Position numbers and translations under genes: made by a program
Shown here: positions 11,241 to 22,096 of the stretch, piece after piece
How the letters are laid out: each line of letters starts with the position of its first letter
How positions within the stretch are numbered: position 1 is the first letter of the stretch
NCBI RefSeq assembly: GCF_002776525.5
Contig: NC_045443.1
Span: forward strand, 61,297,005 to 61,361,004
Length of the DNA: 64,000 nt
From: Piliocolobus tephrosceles
Taxonomy: Eukaryota; Chordata; Mammalia; Primates; Cercopithecidae
Direction of reading: 5' to 3'
The notes under the pieces: model-generated
Database searches by the model: none
Told to the model about the DNA's origin: nothing
The model's input: only the letters and a program-made list of their open reading frames with translations

Positions 11241-12364
11241 CTGGTAGCCAAAAGACATAAGCACATGACAAGTAAGAAGGAGAAACTGTAAGTATCAAAC
11301 ACCTACCAGCATCCAAAAGCAAAGAATCCAAACCCACTGAGCTCCGTAAGTTTTCATCTACCATATTCTCTGTCTCCTATGATTGAGATACAAATCAATA
11401 CTTTATGATTCATAATTTCCCTAAGGAAAAAGCTAAACGAATACCTGATAGAATTCATTACTGTAGCAATGGACCTGTGTACGATTTGCTTACCCATGTA
11501 CCAATTCTCCCCCAACTCAATTCAATGAGGATTCAGATTTACTTCAGAGCATAATTAACCTAGCAAATAACACCAACTGGAACTAAAAAGGCTACCTTTA
11601 ACATAGATGTATTCAAAACAAAAGAACACACAAATTATGAAACACGATTGTTATTCCTGACATGGCACAATTTTTTGTTTCTGCTTTAGAGTTGTATTTT
11701 CCTTTGAATCTTACCTTTTAGATCATACCAGAAAATTGCATACATACATATATATTCCCTCTATGCAAGAAAACAGACTACTGGGATCCCAGGAGAATAA
11801 AGAAAATCTTAGCACTCTTGACAGACTGACACTATATGTTATAAATAATACGCACCACACTGTGAATTATTAAGACCAGGAACCAATTATAAATAACCGC
11901 TGCTTTAACTAGGGGGCTCCAAAGGAAATCATCAAAAAATAAAACCAGAAACATCTTTTCATAGCTAAAAAGGATCAGATAGCATAGATATCATTTACTC
12001 ACTTCTGTAGTTATACATGACCAATTATATTTCTAATTATAGAGCCAGGTTCATGGATGTTTCCTCAAGCAATTCTGCACCCACCAAAGGGCCAGAGGCA
12101 AGATATTACGAAAATGAAAAGAAACAGGGCAGGTTTAAAACAGTGATTTCTAGGAATATATAAAAAAATCTCAGAGATGGACAAGAGTTTACATTTTCTC
12201 TTCAATTAATTTACTATTATAAACATATACCTATAATTAGGAATAAAAATTATTTATCAAGGCATTGTAAAACATCCTCTTAATAAATGAACCATTTCAC
12301 AATATTGATTTTAATTCATTGCTCGGTTTATGTTTCAAGAAATGAACCTTCTTTCCCTTTCTAC

Positions 12365-12518
12365 TGGGGCAACCAACTTGTCCTAGTTTACCCAGGACTT
12401 TCCAGGTTTTAGCACTAGAAGTTTAGCTTCTCAGGAAATCTTTATAAGGTTTTAAAACAAAGTCCCACATCCTAGAAATCCCTCAGCCCTGGGCAAATTT
12501 GAACAGTTGGTTACCCTA
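12365..12518. mobile_element. small element with inverted ends
   Basis: 'ggggcaaccaactt' (12366-12379) and 'agttggttaccct' (12505-12517) are inverted; both arms continue as 'tttacccagg' and 'ccctgggcaaa'. This looks like an old non-autonomous DNA transposon. Family not named. Confidence 0.5.
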
Positions 12519-12581
12519 CTTATTTCTGAACCCCAAACTACTGATACTTTGAAAAGTGTTTTTCCAAAATACTGTCTAAAC

Positions 12582-13113
12582 CAGGGGTGTCCAATCTTTT
12601 GGCTTCCCTGGGCCACATTAGAAGAATTGTCTTGGGGCACACATAAAATATGCTAACACTAACCACAGCCGATGAGAAAAAAAAAAAAAAATGTACAAAA
12701 AATCTCATACTGTTTTAAGAAACTTTAGCCGGGCATGGTGGCTCACGCCTGTAATCCCAGCACTTTGGGAGGCCAAGGCAGGTGGATCACCTGAGGTCAG
12801 GAGTTCGAGACCAGCCTGGCCAACATGGTGAAACCCCGTCTCTACTAAAAATACAAAAAAATTGGCCGGGCATGGTGGTGGGTGCCTGTAATCCTAGTCA
12901 CTTGGGAGACTGAGGTAGGCGAATCACTTGAACCTGGGAGGCAGAGGTTGCAGTGTGCCGAAATCGTGTCACTGCACTCCAGCCTGGGCAACAAAGCGAA
13001 ACTCCATCTCAAAAAAAAAAAAAAAAAGAGAAAGTTTATGAATTTGTGTTGGGCTTCATTCAAAGCCATCCTGGACTGCATGTGGCTCGCAGGCCATAGG
13101 TTGGACAAGCTTG
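12582..13113 (+). mobile_element. hAT-type element (MER30-like), split by an Alu
   Basis: Begins CAGGGGTGTCCAATCTTTTG at 12582 and ends 'ggttggacaagcttg' at 13113. The Alu sits in the middle. Without it the element is about 230 bp, the expected size. Confidence 0.75.
12728..13027 (+). mobile_element. Alu, plus, inside the hAT element
   Basis: Full dimer, A17 tail. The flanks AAGAAACTTTA and AAGAGAAAGTTTA indicate the TSD. Confidence 0.92.
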
Positions 13114-13384
13114 TTTCAAACAGATTGAGTAGCTGGCATATCATTTCTCCAACTAACACCATCAAAATCTATATGGGTACAGGTGGACCAGTTGTGACAT
13201 CAATATCCCATATGGAACTGTTCCCTGCAGGGTTTGCCTTCCTCCCATACCAATATTCAGTTTAGTTCTGCTGATTTTGTAGAGTGAAGGGTACAACATA
13301 AATAGGCCTCTGTGCCCACATCTAGGATAAAACCTCTCAGCTTAGGAGGGTCATAAGAGTGTCATATAAAACCCAAAAGCTGTG

Positions 13385-13590
13385 GAGGTCTGAAAGACTT
13401 GGTTTCAAACCCCAGCTCCCACGATCACAGACTACGTTGATGTGCAAACTACTGAACCACTTTGAGCTTTAGTTGTCATTTTTAACATAAAACTGGTGAC
13501 AGAGATAAAAAAACAAAATGAAATAACATTTGTATGTATGTATGTAATGTGCCTGGAACAAAGCATATATTCTATAATACTAATCCGTTT
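13385..13590 (+). mobile_element. MIR, plus
   Basis: 'gacttggtttcaaacccc', 'aaactactgaaccacttt', 'aatgtgcctggaacaaagca' follow MIR order. A small GTAT repeat lies at about 13529-13545. Confidence 0.65.
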
Positions 13591-14711
13591 CCCTTCTACT
13601 TATAACTGATACATCTTTTAAAACTCCTAATAATAATACATAATTGAGCTTCTGAAACTGTGGTGAACTGTGAGCTTCAAGTACTACAAAAAGAATTGCT
13701 ATCTAGTACTGTCAAACAGGGTGGCCTTGGTGAAAATTTTAACTTCGCATTGAAAAAGGGATGTCATCTGTCTCTAGGACTTATGGGAGGAGAAAAAAAA
13801 GGATACCTAACTTCATCAGATTACCCTTATCTGGGGGAATGGAAACACTACATAAATACAAAGAATACCTTTAAAAGCTTATCGATAAATGCTAATCACC
13901 AGTATGTGAAACCAAGTAAAGTGAAACTACTACAAGGAAGAGATAGACCATCAACACATTTCTTTCAAACAGTTCTCTTTTCTCAAATCTCTCAGGAACC
14001 CAATCCTATCTGTTCACTATCTTGGTCTGGAATATCCAATGGGGTTTTGTGCTGGAAAACAAGGAATCAGAAACATTCAACTTCTTTCTCTTTTCAATAT
14101 TTTGAATTTATAAAATATGATTACTCTGAATGATTTCTAGAAGGCTCTAGTTATAAATGCTTATAATTTCTCAATATTTCAACAGTTTATCTCATATCAT
14201 GAAATTTTAAGTGTATCAAAGGAATGTGTAAAACATCTTGGGCATTTTATTCTCCAACTTCTTGCTAATAATAATTTTTAAACATCAGTTCTCAAGTTAA
14301 GTCATTTTCTACTATGCTAAATTTCAGCAACCCAAGGTTGAGGAAACTCTCCAGTAATGAAACAAAGAGAAGAAAAGTATGACCTTCTAAAATTCTCCAC
14401 AGGCATTGGGTCAGCATATTTTAATCACTGATCCTTCCCCAAATAGGTATTATTCTCTCTTAAAGGAAAGAGAAGGAACCAAGATAAGGGCCCTACTTGA
14501 AGTTTTTCAGTAACAGGATCAAGACAGGAACAGAAAGCTCCCTGTCAAGGTCTATCCTTTGTCTAAAGGCCCTGCTTGCTTCTTTAATCAGGATTCACTG
14601 CTAAGGCCTCAAATAAACACCATCCATAAAAGAGGTTAAAAAAAAGACTCACTTTTTACTTGAAATTTGCTAGGAGAGTAGATATCTTAAGTATTCTCAC
14701 AATACACACAC
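13591..14711. other. intron 1 DNA, nothing recognised
   Basis: Contains a 157-codon open frame (13660-14133, plus) that has no ATG at its start and no recognisable protein; treated as chance. Confidence 0.5.
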
Positions 14712-14804
14712 GAAGGAAGGAAGGAAGGAAGGAAGGAAGGAAGGAAGGAAGGAAGGCAGGAAGGCAGGCAAGGAAGGAAAGGAAGGAAGGAAGGAAGGAA
14801 GGAA
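14712..14804. repeat. (GGAA)n microsatellite, about 92 bp
   Basis: More than 15 GGAA units with two GGCA interruptions near the middle. Lies in KICS2 intron 1, 2.6 kb from the ATG. Confidence 0.95.
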
Positions 14805-14944
14805 ACTATGTAAGGTGATGGATATACTAAGTAGCTTGATTGTGGTGATCATTTCACAATTTATATATACATCAAAACATCAAGTTGTACATCTTAAATA
14901 TATATAATTTTATTATCAATTATATCTCAGTAAGGCTAAAAAAA
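14805..14944 (+). mobile_element. L1 3' terminal fragment, plus
   Basis: 'ggtgatggatatactaagta' to 'tatctcagtaaggctaaa' matches an L1 3' end ending in A-rich DNA. Confidence 0.65.
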
Positions 14945-16929
14945 ACTTTTCAGAATTATGTTTTAAATTTTTTAAAAGCATGCATAAACTTTTTGTTTTG
15001 CTTTCTAAAGAAAACTATATAAATGTTCTAATGAGCAAAGTAGTTGAAGAACATGGGAATGTTTTAAATGGCAACACGAAAGTTTTCTTCTTAAGTTTTT
15101 AAGAAAATAGACAGTAAACCTGATAACTGTGAAGTCATATTGTAAGCACAGATATCATATACACTCCAGTACCAAAAAAATAAGTGCTAAGATAAAATTT
15201 AAATTCCAGAACTTGTGTTTATGTGTTAATAAGTTATGAAGCATTAAATATACCATTTTCAGTATATTTACTCAGAAGTGAGGAGCCCACCTAGGAACCT
15301 AACAGTGCCTGGGCATGTTTCACAGAACCAAATGTTGTGTAGATCACTTTCAAGGCATAGCCCTCATGCTCACCCATGCCAGCTGGGGTTCAAGCAGAAC
15401 TAATCAATTTACAAATTGAGGACCACTTTACAGAACCCAAGTCAGAGAGAGTGAAGATCTTGCATATATATTCTTACACACAGGCAGCCAGTTCTGTTTA
15501 CATAAAAACCTGACTCATTCAACTTAAAACTAGAGTAGCAGATTTTTTTTAATGGAGTCAATAAATAGACTTTAGAAAATTCAACTGAACCCACTCAGGT
15601 TATATGCACAATTATATGTACATATATATTTTTCTGGAGAGTGAGTACACAGCTTTCATCAAATTCCCATGGATAAGTTAATTGAAAAAAAAGAAAAAGC
15701 AAAGAATCATGGCACTTGAATCAGTCACCATTCTCTGAGGTGGGGGAGTCTAAAAACAACTAAAACTGCCTAAATATAACCTGCCTTCAGTATTACAGCT
15801 AGAATCCACCCCATTTTCACATATATAAAAAAAAACATGTAGATATACATAAATTATAATTTTCATACATTTTTAATAAGTTATATGAACGCAAACTCAA
15901 TCTGACAGTTCAAGGGCAGATATTTTGGTTTGGACTCTATCATCTACCCAACACAACTGCATATATAATTCGCTAATCTATAGAAAGGGGAATAATAACA
16001 CCATAGCAGCAACTGCAAATTTGTGAGAAATGCCATTGTAAAAAGGGGAGAAAAAAATAAGGTGAAACTATCTGACCAGTTTCTGCTAATAAATTAGCAT
16101 ACTAAGTAAGTATGTATAAATCAACATATTTGCTACAGCAATTACGATCTCAGGAAGACCTGTCCCTTGAGTGTTTACTGAAAGCTCAGTAAGACGTACA
16201 TGGTCACCTTCAGGCAATACAAGGAAAGTAGGGGGCTGGTTAGGGAACGGGGGTGGTGGATCAAAATGAAATCTACCCCAATTTTACATTTCTATTCTCT
16301 GTATTTTATATACGTGTCCTTCACTCACATCAGCCCTCATGCTTCTGAAAACTGAAGAGTCTAAAATAGGTCAAGTACTGACTCTAAAATCCCTAGGATT
16401 CAAATATATTTATTTGTCATAATTAAGCAGTAATATTTTGTATGCATAATCCATGGCTTTTACATCTATTATTTCCTGCTCATCTACTTATACTTATTGC
16501 TTCTACTAGTAAAAATAAGTTGAATCAGCTCTTGAATCTTATTTTCAGAGGCAAGATGTACATGAGGTGCTAAGAGTGTTTACCATTTTCCCCTTAAGTC
16601 TCCTCTTACTAGTGTTAGGCATATTTCTTGCCTTTCCTGCCCAGTATTCATTTGTTACTTTAGTCATTAAATATGTATTGGGGGACTATGAAGACGGGGT
16701 AGGACTCCAAATGTGACTCTCAGGCTTAACCTTAAGAGGCCACACAACAGTGTTCCGTAATAAAACTAGGTTGTTTTGCAAAGTTTTGCTCTTCTGGCTG
16801 CAGCGTCACTAATTAAAACAATGAAGACAAAGTTTGATTAACTTCTCATTTGTGACATCAATCCATGCACGAGGCAAAGGGGCAAACCCTTCAGTTTGGG
16901 TCACAGCCCTGCAAAGAGCATCTACCCAG
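14945..16929. other. promoter-proximal intron 1, repeat-poor
   Basis: Almost 2 kb without Alu or L1, AT-rich. No exon or conserved motif that I can name. Confidence 0.5.
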
Positions 16930-17136
16930 TTCGCCAATCTATCAGCAGCGCAGGCCGGTGGGCGGGGCTTTTGGAAGCCCAGGGAAGGAAAGGAACGGTG
17001 GGAGGAGACCTGGGAATGCCGAGTCGAGCCTGCGATTAGAAGTGACACAGAGACGGGAAACCCAAGCCACTGCCGACTGGGCAATATACCCCCTTTCCTT
17101 CCTCCTCAAGGGGCTCGGGGGGCGGGGCGGAGGTAC

Positions 17137-17371
17137 CTAGTTTCTGCCCCAGGTAGGTGAGGCTGTGATAGACCTTCTCGGCCGCGGCCAGGTGCGCCAA
17201 GGCCGCCAGGAGCGACAGCCAGCTGCCCCCCGCGCTCTTGTTGGCCTCTCGTTCCTTCTCCACATTGTCCTTAGCCTTGTCGTAAGAGAAGATACCCAGG
17301 TGAGAGAAGAATGTCTCCAGCACCGCCTGTTCCACCGGTACCGGGGCGGCCAGCGGGATAGACTCCCCCAT
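17137..17371 (-). CDS. KICS2: KICS2 (C12orf66) coding exon 1, KICSTOR complex subunit
   Basis: KICS2 is one of four KICSTOR subunits (with KPTN, ITFG2 and SZT2). KICSTOR tethers GATOR1 to the lysosomal surface so that amino-acid or glucose shortage can inhibit mTORC1. The minus-strand ATG at 17371-17369 opens a frame beginning MGESIPLAAPVPVEQ and running to residue 78 (ending YLGQKL), then a split Gly79 codon. I recognise this as the KICS2 N-terminus, which is why I chose this ATG; its Kozak context is weak at -3 (C) but has G at +4. The segment has no signal peptide or membrane span and is alanine/leucine-rich and probably helical (around residues 50-75, WLSLLAALAHLAAAEK). The exon ends CTAG at 17137, followed by donor GTACCT (17136-17131). 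Joining to exon 2 at 11240 restores LGGQSFF in frame. No frameshift or stop is seen. Confidence 0.95.
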
Positions 17372-17394
17372 GCGAGCTGCGCCCCAGCTCGACC

Positions 17395-17426
17395 CACGTG
17401 GCTCTCCTCGGCCTCGCACTTCCGGG
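17395..17426. promoter_or_regulatory. KICS2: E-box and ETS-type site just upstream of the KICS2 ATG
   Basis: CACGTG at 17395-17400 is an E-box (USF/MYC/MiT family). CACTTCCGGG at 17417-17426 is an ETS/GABP-type core read as CCCGGAAGTG on the gene strand. The two lie 24-55 bp upstream of the ATG, so they are probably in the 5' leader or core promoter. Confidence 0.5.
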
Positions 17427-17718
17427 TTCTGAGGGAACGGGCTTGCGCACAAGCGTGCGTGCGCGTGACCGCCTCCACGGCGGGCTCGTGAGCGTGCCGC
17501 CGCCTGGACCGCTCCTGGGCCTTAGAGAAGACGCGGATAAGGACCAAGGAAAGAGGGAGGTAGCGGTTCTTGAGCTCCTTCGGCGCTTCGGCTCCTACAG
17601 CTCTGACTATTCGGACCCTCAGGGTAGAACGGGAGGCGGCCAGTTCCCTGCTCTAAGGAGTTGCCTGCGCTCTGAGGTGAGCTGATAGGCCCCTCCCTGT
17701 GAGGTTCGTCAGCGCTGG

Positions 17719-17742
17719 TGACGTCATGCAAACGTGACGTCA
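17719..17742. promoter_or_regulatory. two tandem CREB/ATF palindromes (TGACGTCA)
   Basis: Perfect TGACGTCA occurs at 17719-17726 and again at 17735-17742, 16 bp apart start to start (about 1.5 helical turns). Both keep their CpG. They lie 348 bp upstream of the KICS2 ATG at the far edge of the CpG island. Full-length CRE sites in CpG-island promoters are typical CREB/ATF1 targets. Confidence 0.7.
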
Positions 17743-17771
17743 ACTCTGGCCAGAACATCTGGCCTGGGCTC

Positions 17772-18081
17772 GCCAGGCGCCTCGCTGGGCCGGCTGGGAG
17801 ATGGGGAAGTTCCTGGAGTTGTGCTCACACTCACAGCAGGGACCCTAGTCAGCCCTGCCAGCTTCTACACCAACTCAGGGAAGTGATTTGCCGATGTTAG
17901 AAGACTGAAGGGTAAAGGTTAATCTCGTCACCATTGCCTAGTTTTCGTCACATCACACACCGTCGGTTAACTCTGACCTGTATCCCGTTCTAGTTCTCCC
18001 GGGTCTGTGTTAGCCCAGCAGCTAACAAGCAGAGCTCCTGGCCCAAACTACATTCACCTTCCTTAAAAAGTTACCTTTTTT
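17772..18081. other. upstream flank of the CpG island
   Basis: GC content falls off; no repeat or exon recognised. Confidence 0.5.
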
Positions 18082-18310
18082 GGCCGGGCGCGATGGCTCA
18101 AGCCTGTAATCCCAGCACTTTGGGAGGCCGAGACGGGCGGATCACGAGGTCAGGAGATCGAGACTATCCTGGCTAACACAGTGAAACCCCGTCTCTACTA
18201 AAAAAAAAAATACAAAAAACTAGCCGAGCGAGGTGGCGGGCGCCTGTAGTCCCAGCTACTCGGTAGGCTGAGGCAGGAGAATGGCGTAAACACGGGAGGC
18301 GGAGCTTGCA
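18082..18310 (+). mobile_element. AluY (YRa type), plus, 3'-truncated
   Basis: Shows 'cgatggctcaagcctg', 'actagccgagcgaggtggcg'. It stops at 'ggagcttgca' without its last 60 bp or so and tail, and abuts an inverted Alu. Confidence 0.88.
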
Positions 18311-18315
18311 AAAGG

Positions 18316-18614
18316 TTTTTGTTTGTTTTTTTTTGAGACGGAGTCTCGCTCTGTCGCCCAGGCTAGAGTGCAGTGGTGAGATCTCGGCTCACTGCAGCCT
18401 CCACCTCCCGGGTTCAAACGATTTTCCTGCCTCAACCTCCCTAGTAGCTGGGATTACAGGCCAGCGCCACCACACCCGGCTAATTTTCGTATTTTTAATG
18501 GAGACAGGGTTTCACCATGTTGGCCACGCTGGTCTTAACTCCTGACTTCAAATGATCTGCCTGCCTTAGACTCCCAAAGTGCTGGGATTACAGGCGTGAG
18601 CCACCACGCCCAGC
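18316..18614 (-). mobile_element. Alu, minus
   Basis: Starts with a T-rich tail complement 6 bp after the truncated AluY; ends 'ccaccacgcccagctt'. The pair is a near-spacerless inverted repeat. Confidence 0.93.
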
Positions 18615-18624
18615 TTCAAGGAAG

Positions 18625-18893
18625 TTTTTTTTTTTTTTTTTTTTTGAGACAGAGTTTTGCTCTTGTTGCAACCTCCGCCTCCCGGATTCAAGCAATTCTC
18701 CTGCCTAAGGCCAGCCTCCAGAGTAGCTGGGATTACAGACATGCGCCACCAGGCCCAGCTAATTTTGTATTTTTAGCGGAGACGGGGTTTCTCCATGTTG
18801 GTCAGGCTGGTCAGGAACTCCCGACCTCAGGTGATCCGCCCGCCTCGGCCTCCCAAAGTGCTGGGATTGCAGGCGTGAGCCACCGCACCCGGC
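18625..18893 (-). mobile_element. Alu, minus, internally deleted
   Basis: T20 run, then 'ttgctcttgttgcaacctcc' lacks the 'ggctggagtgcaatggc' part. Flanks CAAGGAAG/CAAGGCAG are a probable TSD. Confidence 0.92.
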
Positions 18894-19099
18894 CAAGGCA
18901 GATTTTTAAACATGACAAAGGTGAAAGAGAGTGAAGGGAGCAATCATACTGTTTTGGAATAATGAAGGAGGCTTCCTGGAGGAGAGTGTGATGATTCTTG
19001 ATGAATAAATAGAGATAATCAAAAAAAGGTGTGGTACTATCACCAAAACCAATAGACAATAAAAGAGATTATAAAACTCGTAAACATACCCATGTAATA

Positions 19100-19710
19100 T
19101 GAGAATTCCTTAGGTAATGAAGGTGACATTATAAATTAGTGGGGGAAGAAACCTATTCAATTAATAGTGAAGGAAACATGCTTAACCATGGGAAAAATAG
19201 ACTGTCACTGTGTTTCCTGAAGAAAAAAATAAGTGTAAAACACAAAACCAGAAACCAGAAAAAACACAAGTGACTAATTGATCTAAAGATAGAGAAGAAC
19301 CTTCTAAATATAAAAGAATTGGAAGAACTTAAAAGGAATGAGATTGATTTGACTGTGTAAAATACCTAATGTAGATGACGGGTTGATGGGTGCAGCAAAC
19401 CACCATGGCACATGTATACCTATGTAACAAACCTGTCCCACGTATCCCGAAACTTAAAGTATAATAATTTTTTAAAAGTGCCATCCTAGGGAAAAGATAT
19501 CTATAATATATGTCAGACAAAGGTTTAATGTACTTAACATATCAAGATCTCTTACTAACCAATAAGAATAAAAGGACATGAACATATAAGTCCCAAAAGA
19601 AATATAAAACTCAAATTTAAGTCTTTTTTAATGCTCAACTTCACTAGTAATCAAAGACATGCAAAATAAACTATATGCTATTTTTCATCTACCAAACTAG
19701 CAAAAGAAAG
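19100..19710 (+). mobile_element. old L1, plus (ORF2 3' part), split
   Basis: 'agagaagaaccttctaaata' before the insert and 'gatatctataatatatgtca', 'aatgctcaacttcactagta' after it follow the end of L1 ORF2. Diverged, many stops. Confidence 0.6.
19361..19475 (+). mobile_element. younger L1 3' end, plus
   Basis: 'ctaatgtagatgacgggttg' and 'ggcacatgtatacctatgta' are hallmark L1P 3' terminal text, about 115 bp, inserted into older L1. Confidence 0.75.
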
Positions 19711-20434
19711 TGTTTAATTTTATTTCAATAGTTTTGAGGGTACAGGTGGCTTCTGTTTATAGGAATAAGTTATTTAGTGCTGATTTCTGAGAGTTTTGGT
19801 GCACCTGTCACCTGAGCAGTGTACACTATACCCAATGTGTAGTCTATTATCTCTCACCCCACTCGCAACCTTCCCTGCAAGTCCCCAAAGTCCATTATAT
19901 CATGCTTATGCCCTTGCATTCTCATAGGTTAGCTCCCAAAAGAAACATTTTAATTGCTGATAAATGTGCAATAAACATCTCCCCATTTTCCCCACCCCAC
20001 AGACCCTGGCAATCACGATTCTACTGTCTGCTTCTATGAGTTCAACTCTTTTAGATTCCCCATATAAGTGAGGTCATACAATATTAGTCTTTCTGTGTCT
20101 GGCTTATTTCACTTAATGTAACATCCTCCAGGTTTATCCATGTTGTCACAAATATCAGTATTTCCTTCCTTTTTGTGGGTAAGTATTCCATTGTCTGTAT
20201 TTACTACATTTTGTTTATCTCTTCATTTGTTGACAGACACATTGTTTCTGTATCTTGACTATTGTGAGTAATCCTTTGGATATAAATGCAGAAGTGGAGT
20301 TGCTGGATCATATGATAGTTGTATTTTAATTTTTTGAGGAACTTCCATAATCGCTGTATCAATTTATATTCCCACCAGCAGTGTACAAGGGTTCCTGTTT
20401 CTCTACACCCTCAGCAACACTTGTTATTGCTTGT

Positions 20435-20568
20435 CTTTTTTTTTTTTTTTTTAATAGAGATAGTCTTGCTGTGTTGCTCAGGATGGTTTCAAACTTTTGG
20501 TCTCAAGCAGTCCTCCCACAGCCTCCCAAAGTGCTGGAATTACGGCATGAACCACCCCACCTGGCCAT
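20435..20568 (-). mobile_element. Alu fragment, minus, in the L1
   Basis: T17 run then only about 115 bp of Alu ('tctcaagcagtcctcccaca' to 'caccccacctggcc'). Confidence 0.85.
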
Positions 20569-21776
20569 TTTTTGATAATAGCCATTCTAACACATGTGAG
20601 GTGATATCGTATGGTTTTGACTTGCATTTCCATGATGATTAGTTATGTTGTGTTTGTTTTAATGTATCTGTTGGCTATTTTTATGTCTGCTTTGGAAAAC
20701 TGTTCGCATCCTTTGCCCAATTCTTAATTGGGCTATGTTTCCTTGCTGTTGAGTTGTATGAATTCCTTACATATTTTGGATATTAACTCCTTACCAGATA
20801 TATGGTTTGCAAATATTTTCTCCCATTGCATAGGTTACCCTTTCATTTTGTTGAGTGTTTCCTTTGCTATGCAGAAGCTTTTTAGTTTGATGTAGTCCAA
20901 CTTGTTTATTTTTGCTTCTGTTGCCTGTACTTTGGATGCATGTCTGAAAAATCATTGCCAAGACCAATGTCAAGTGGCTTTCCCCCTATCTTTTTTTCTA
21001 GGAGTTTTATAATTTCAGATCTGATATTTAAGTCTTTAACCCATTTCAATTTAATTTTTGTGGAGGGTGTAAAGTAAGGATATAATTTTACCCTTCTACA
21101 GGTACATACCTTAGATACCTAGTTTTTCCAACACTGTTTATTGAAGAGACCGTCCTTTACCTATTGTATATTCTGGATGCCCATGTCAAAGATTAGTTGA
21201 CTGCATATGTGTGGGTTTATTTTTAAGCTCTGTATTCTTTTCCAGTGGTCTCTGTGTCTGTTTTTATGCCAGTACCATACTGTTTTGATTAGTATAGCTC
21301 TGTAATATAATTTGAAAACAAGAAGTGTGATAACTCTAGCTTTGTTGTTGTTTCTCAAGATTGCATTGATTATGTGAGGACTTTTGTGGTTCCATATAAA
21401 TTTGGGGATTGTTTATTTCTATGAAAAATGCCTTTGGAAGTTTGATAGGGATCACGTTGAATCTAGATTGCTTGGGGAGTATAGACATTTTAACAATACT
21501 AATACTTCAATCTGTGAACATATCTTTATTTGTGTCTTCATTTTCTTTCATCAGTGTCTTATAGTTTTTAGCGTACAGATTTTTCACCTCCTTGGTTAAA
21601 TTTATTAATAATTATTGTATTGTTTTTGATGCTATTATAAATGAGATGTTTTCTTAATTTCTTTTTTAGGTAATTTATTATTAGCGTATAGAAATGCAAC
21701 CAGTTTTCATTTGTTGATTTTGTATCCTGCAACTTTACTGAATTGGTTTATTAGTTCTAATTTATTTATGTATTTC

Positions 21777-21812
21777 TCTCCCTCTCTCTCTCTCTCTTTC
21801 TTTCTTTCTTTT
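21777..21812. repeat. CT-rich microsatellite on an Alu tail
   Basis: 'ctctccctctctctctctct' then 'ttctttctttc'. Confidence 0.85.
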
Positions 21813-22096
21813 TTAGACAGGGTCTCGCTCTGTCATCCAGGCTAGAGTGCAGTGGCATCATCACAGCTTACTGCAGCTTTGACCTCCTGGGCTCAGGCGA
21901 TCCTCCCACCTCAGCCTCTGAAGTAGCTGGGACTACAGGCCCACACTATCACACTCGGCTAATTTTTTTTTTTTTTTTTGCAGAGACAAGTGCCACTATG
22001 TTGCCTAGGCTGATCTCAAACTCCTAAGCTCAAGCGATCCTCCTGCCTCGACTTCCCAAAGTGTTAGAATTACGGGCGTGAGCCACTGTGCCCAGG
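21813..22096 (-). mobile_element. AluJ-like, minus, in the L1
   Basis: 'gacagggtctcgctctgtca' to 'gagccactgtgcccagg'; L1 text resumes with 'gttttctatatatcaga'. Confidence 0.9.

Larger units (their letters stand above)
11241..17136 (-). other. KICS2: KICS2 intron 1
   Basis: A 5.9-kb phase-1 intron bounded by GTACCT and TACCAG on the minus strand. It carries one Alu inside a hAT element, an MIR, a GGAA microsatellite, an L1 3' end and a small inverted-ended element, but is much poorer in Alu than the flanks. I saw no further coding exon in it. Confidence 0.9.
16930..17770. promoter_or_regulatory. KICS2: CpG island and KICS2 promoter
   Basis: This is the only long GC-rich, CpG-dense and repeat-free stretch in the window. 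It covers coding exon 1 and several hundred bases upstream on the minus strand. No TATA box is evident. It holds repeated GCGTGCG/GCGCAC motifs (about 17444-17468, similar to NRF1 sites), an ETS-type core, an E-box and two CREs. This fits a broadly expressed TATA-less promoter that could also fire in the plus direction. The exact transcription start cannot be read from the sequence. Confidence 0.85.

Noticed and set aside
13660..14133. 157-codon open frame in KICS2 intron 1, plus strand
   Set aside because: It opens at GTG, not ATG, has no recognisable domain and no splice-bounded edges. A frame of this length is expected a few times by chance in 64 kb.
14712..14804. Regular spaced repeat that might suggest a CRISPR array
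   Set aside because: Plain tetranucleotide microsatellite in a vertebrate genome, no spacers.
17137..17547. Other open frames across the CpG island on both strands
   Set aside because: GC-rich DNA has few stops; they are shadows of KICS2 exon 1.
18295..18340. Alu-derived exonisation at the fused Alu pair
   Set aside because: No convincing donor/acceptor pair with an open frame.
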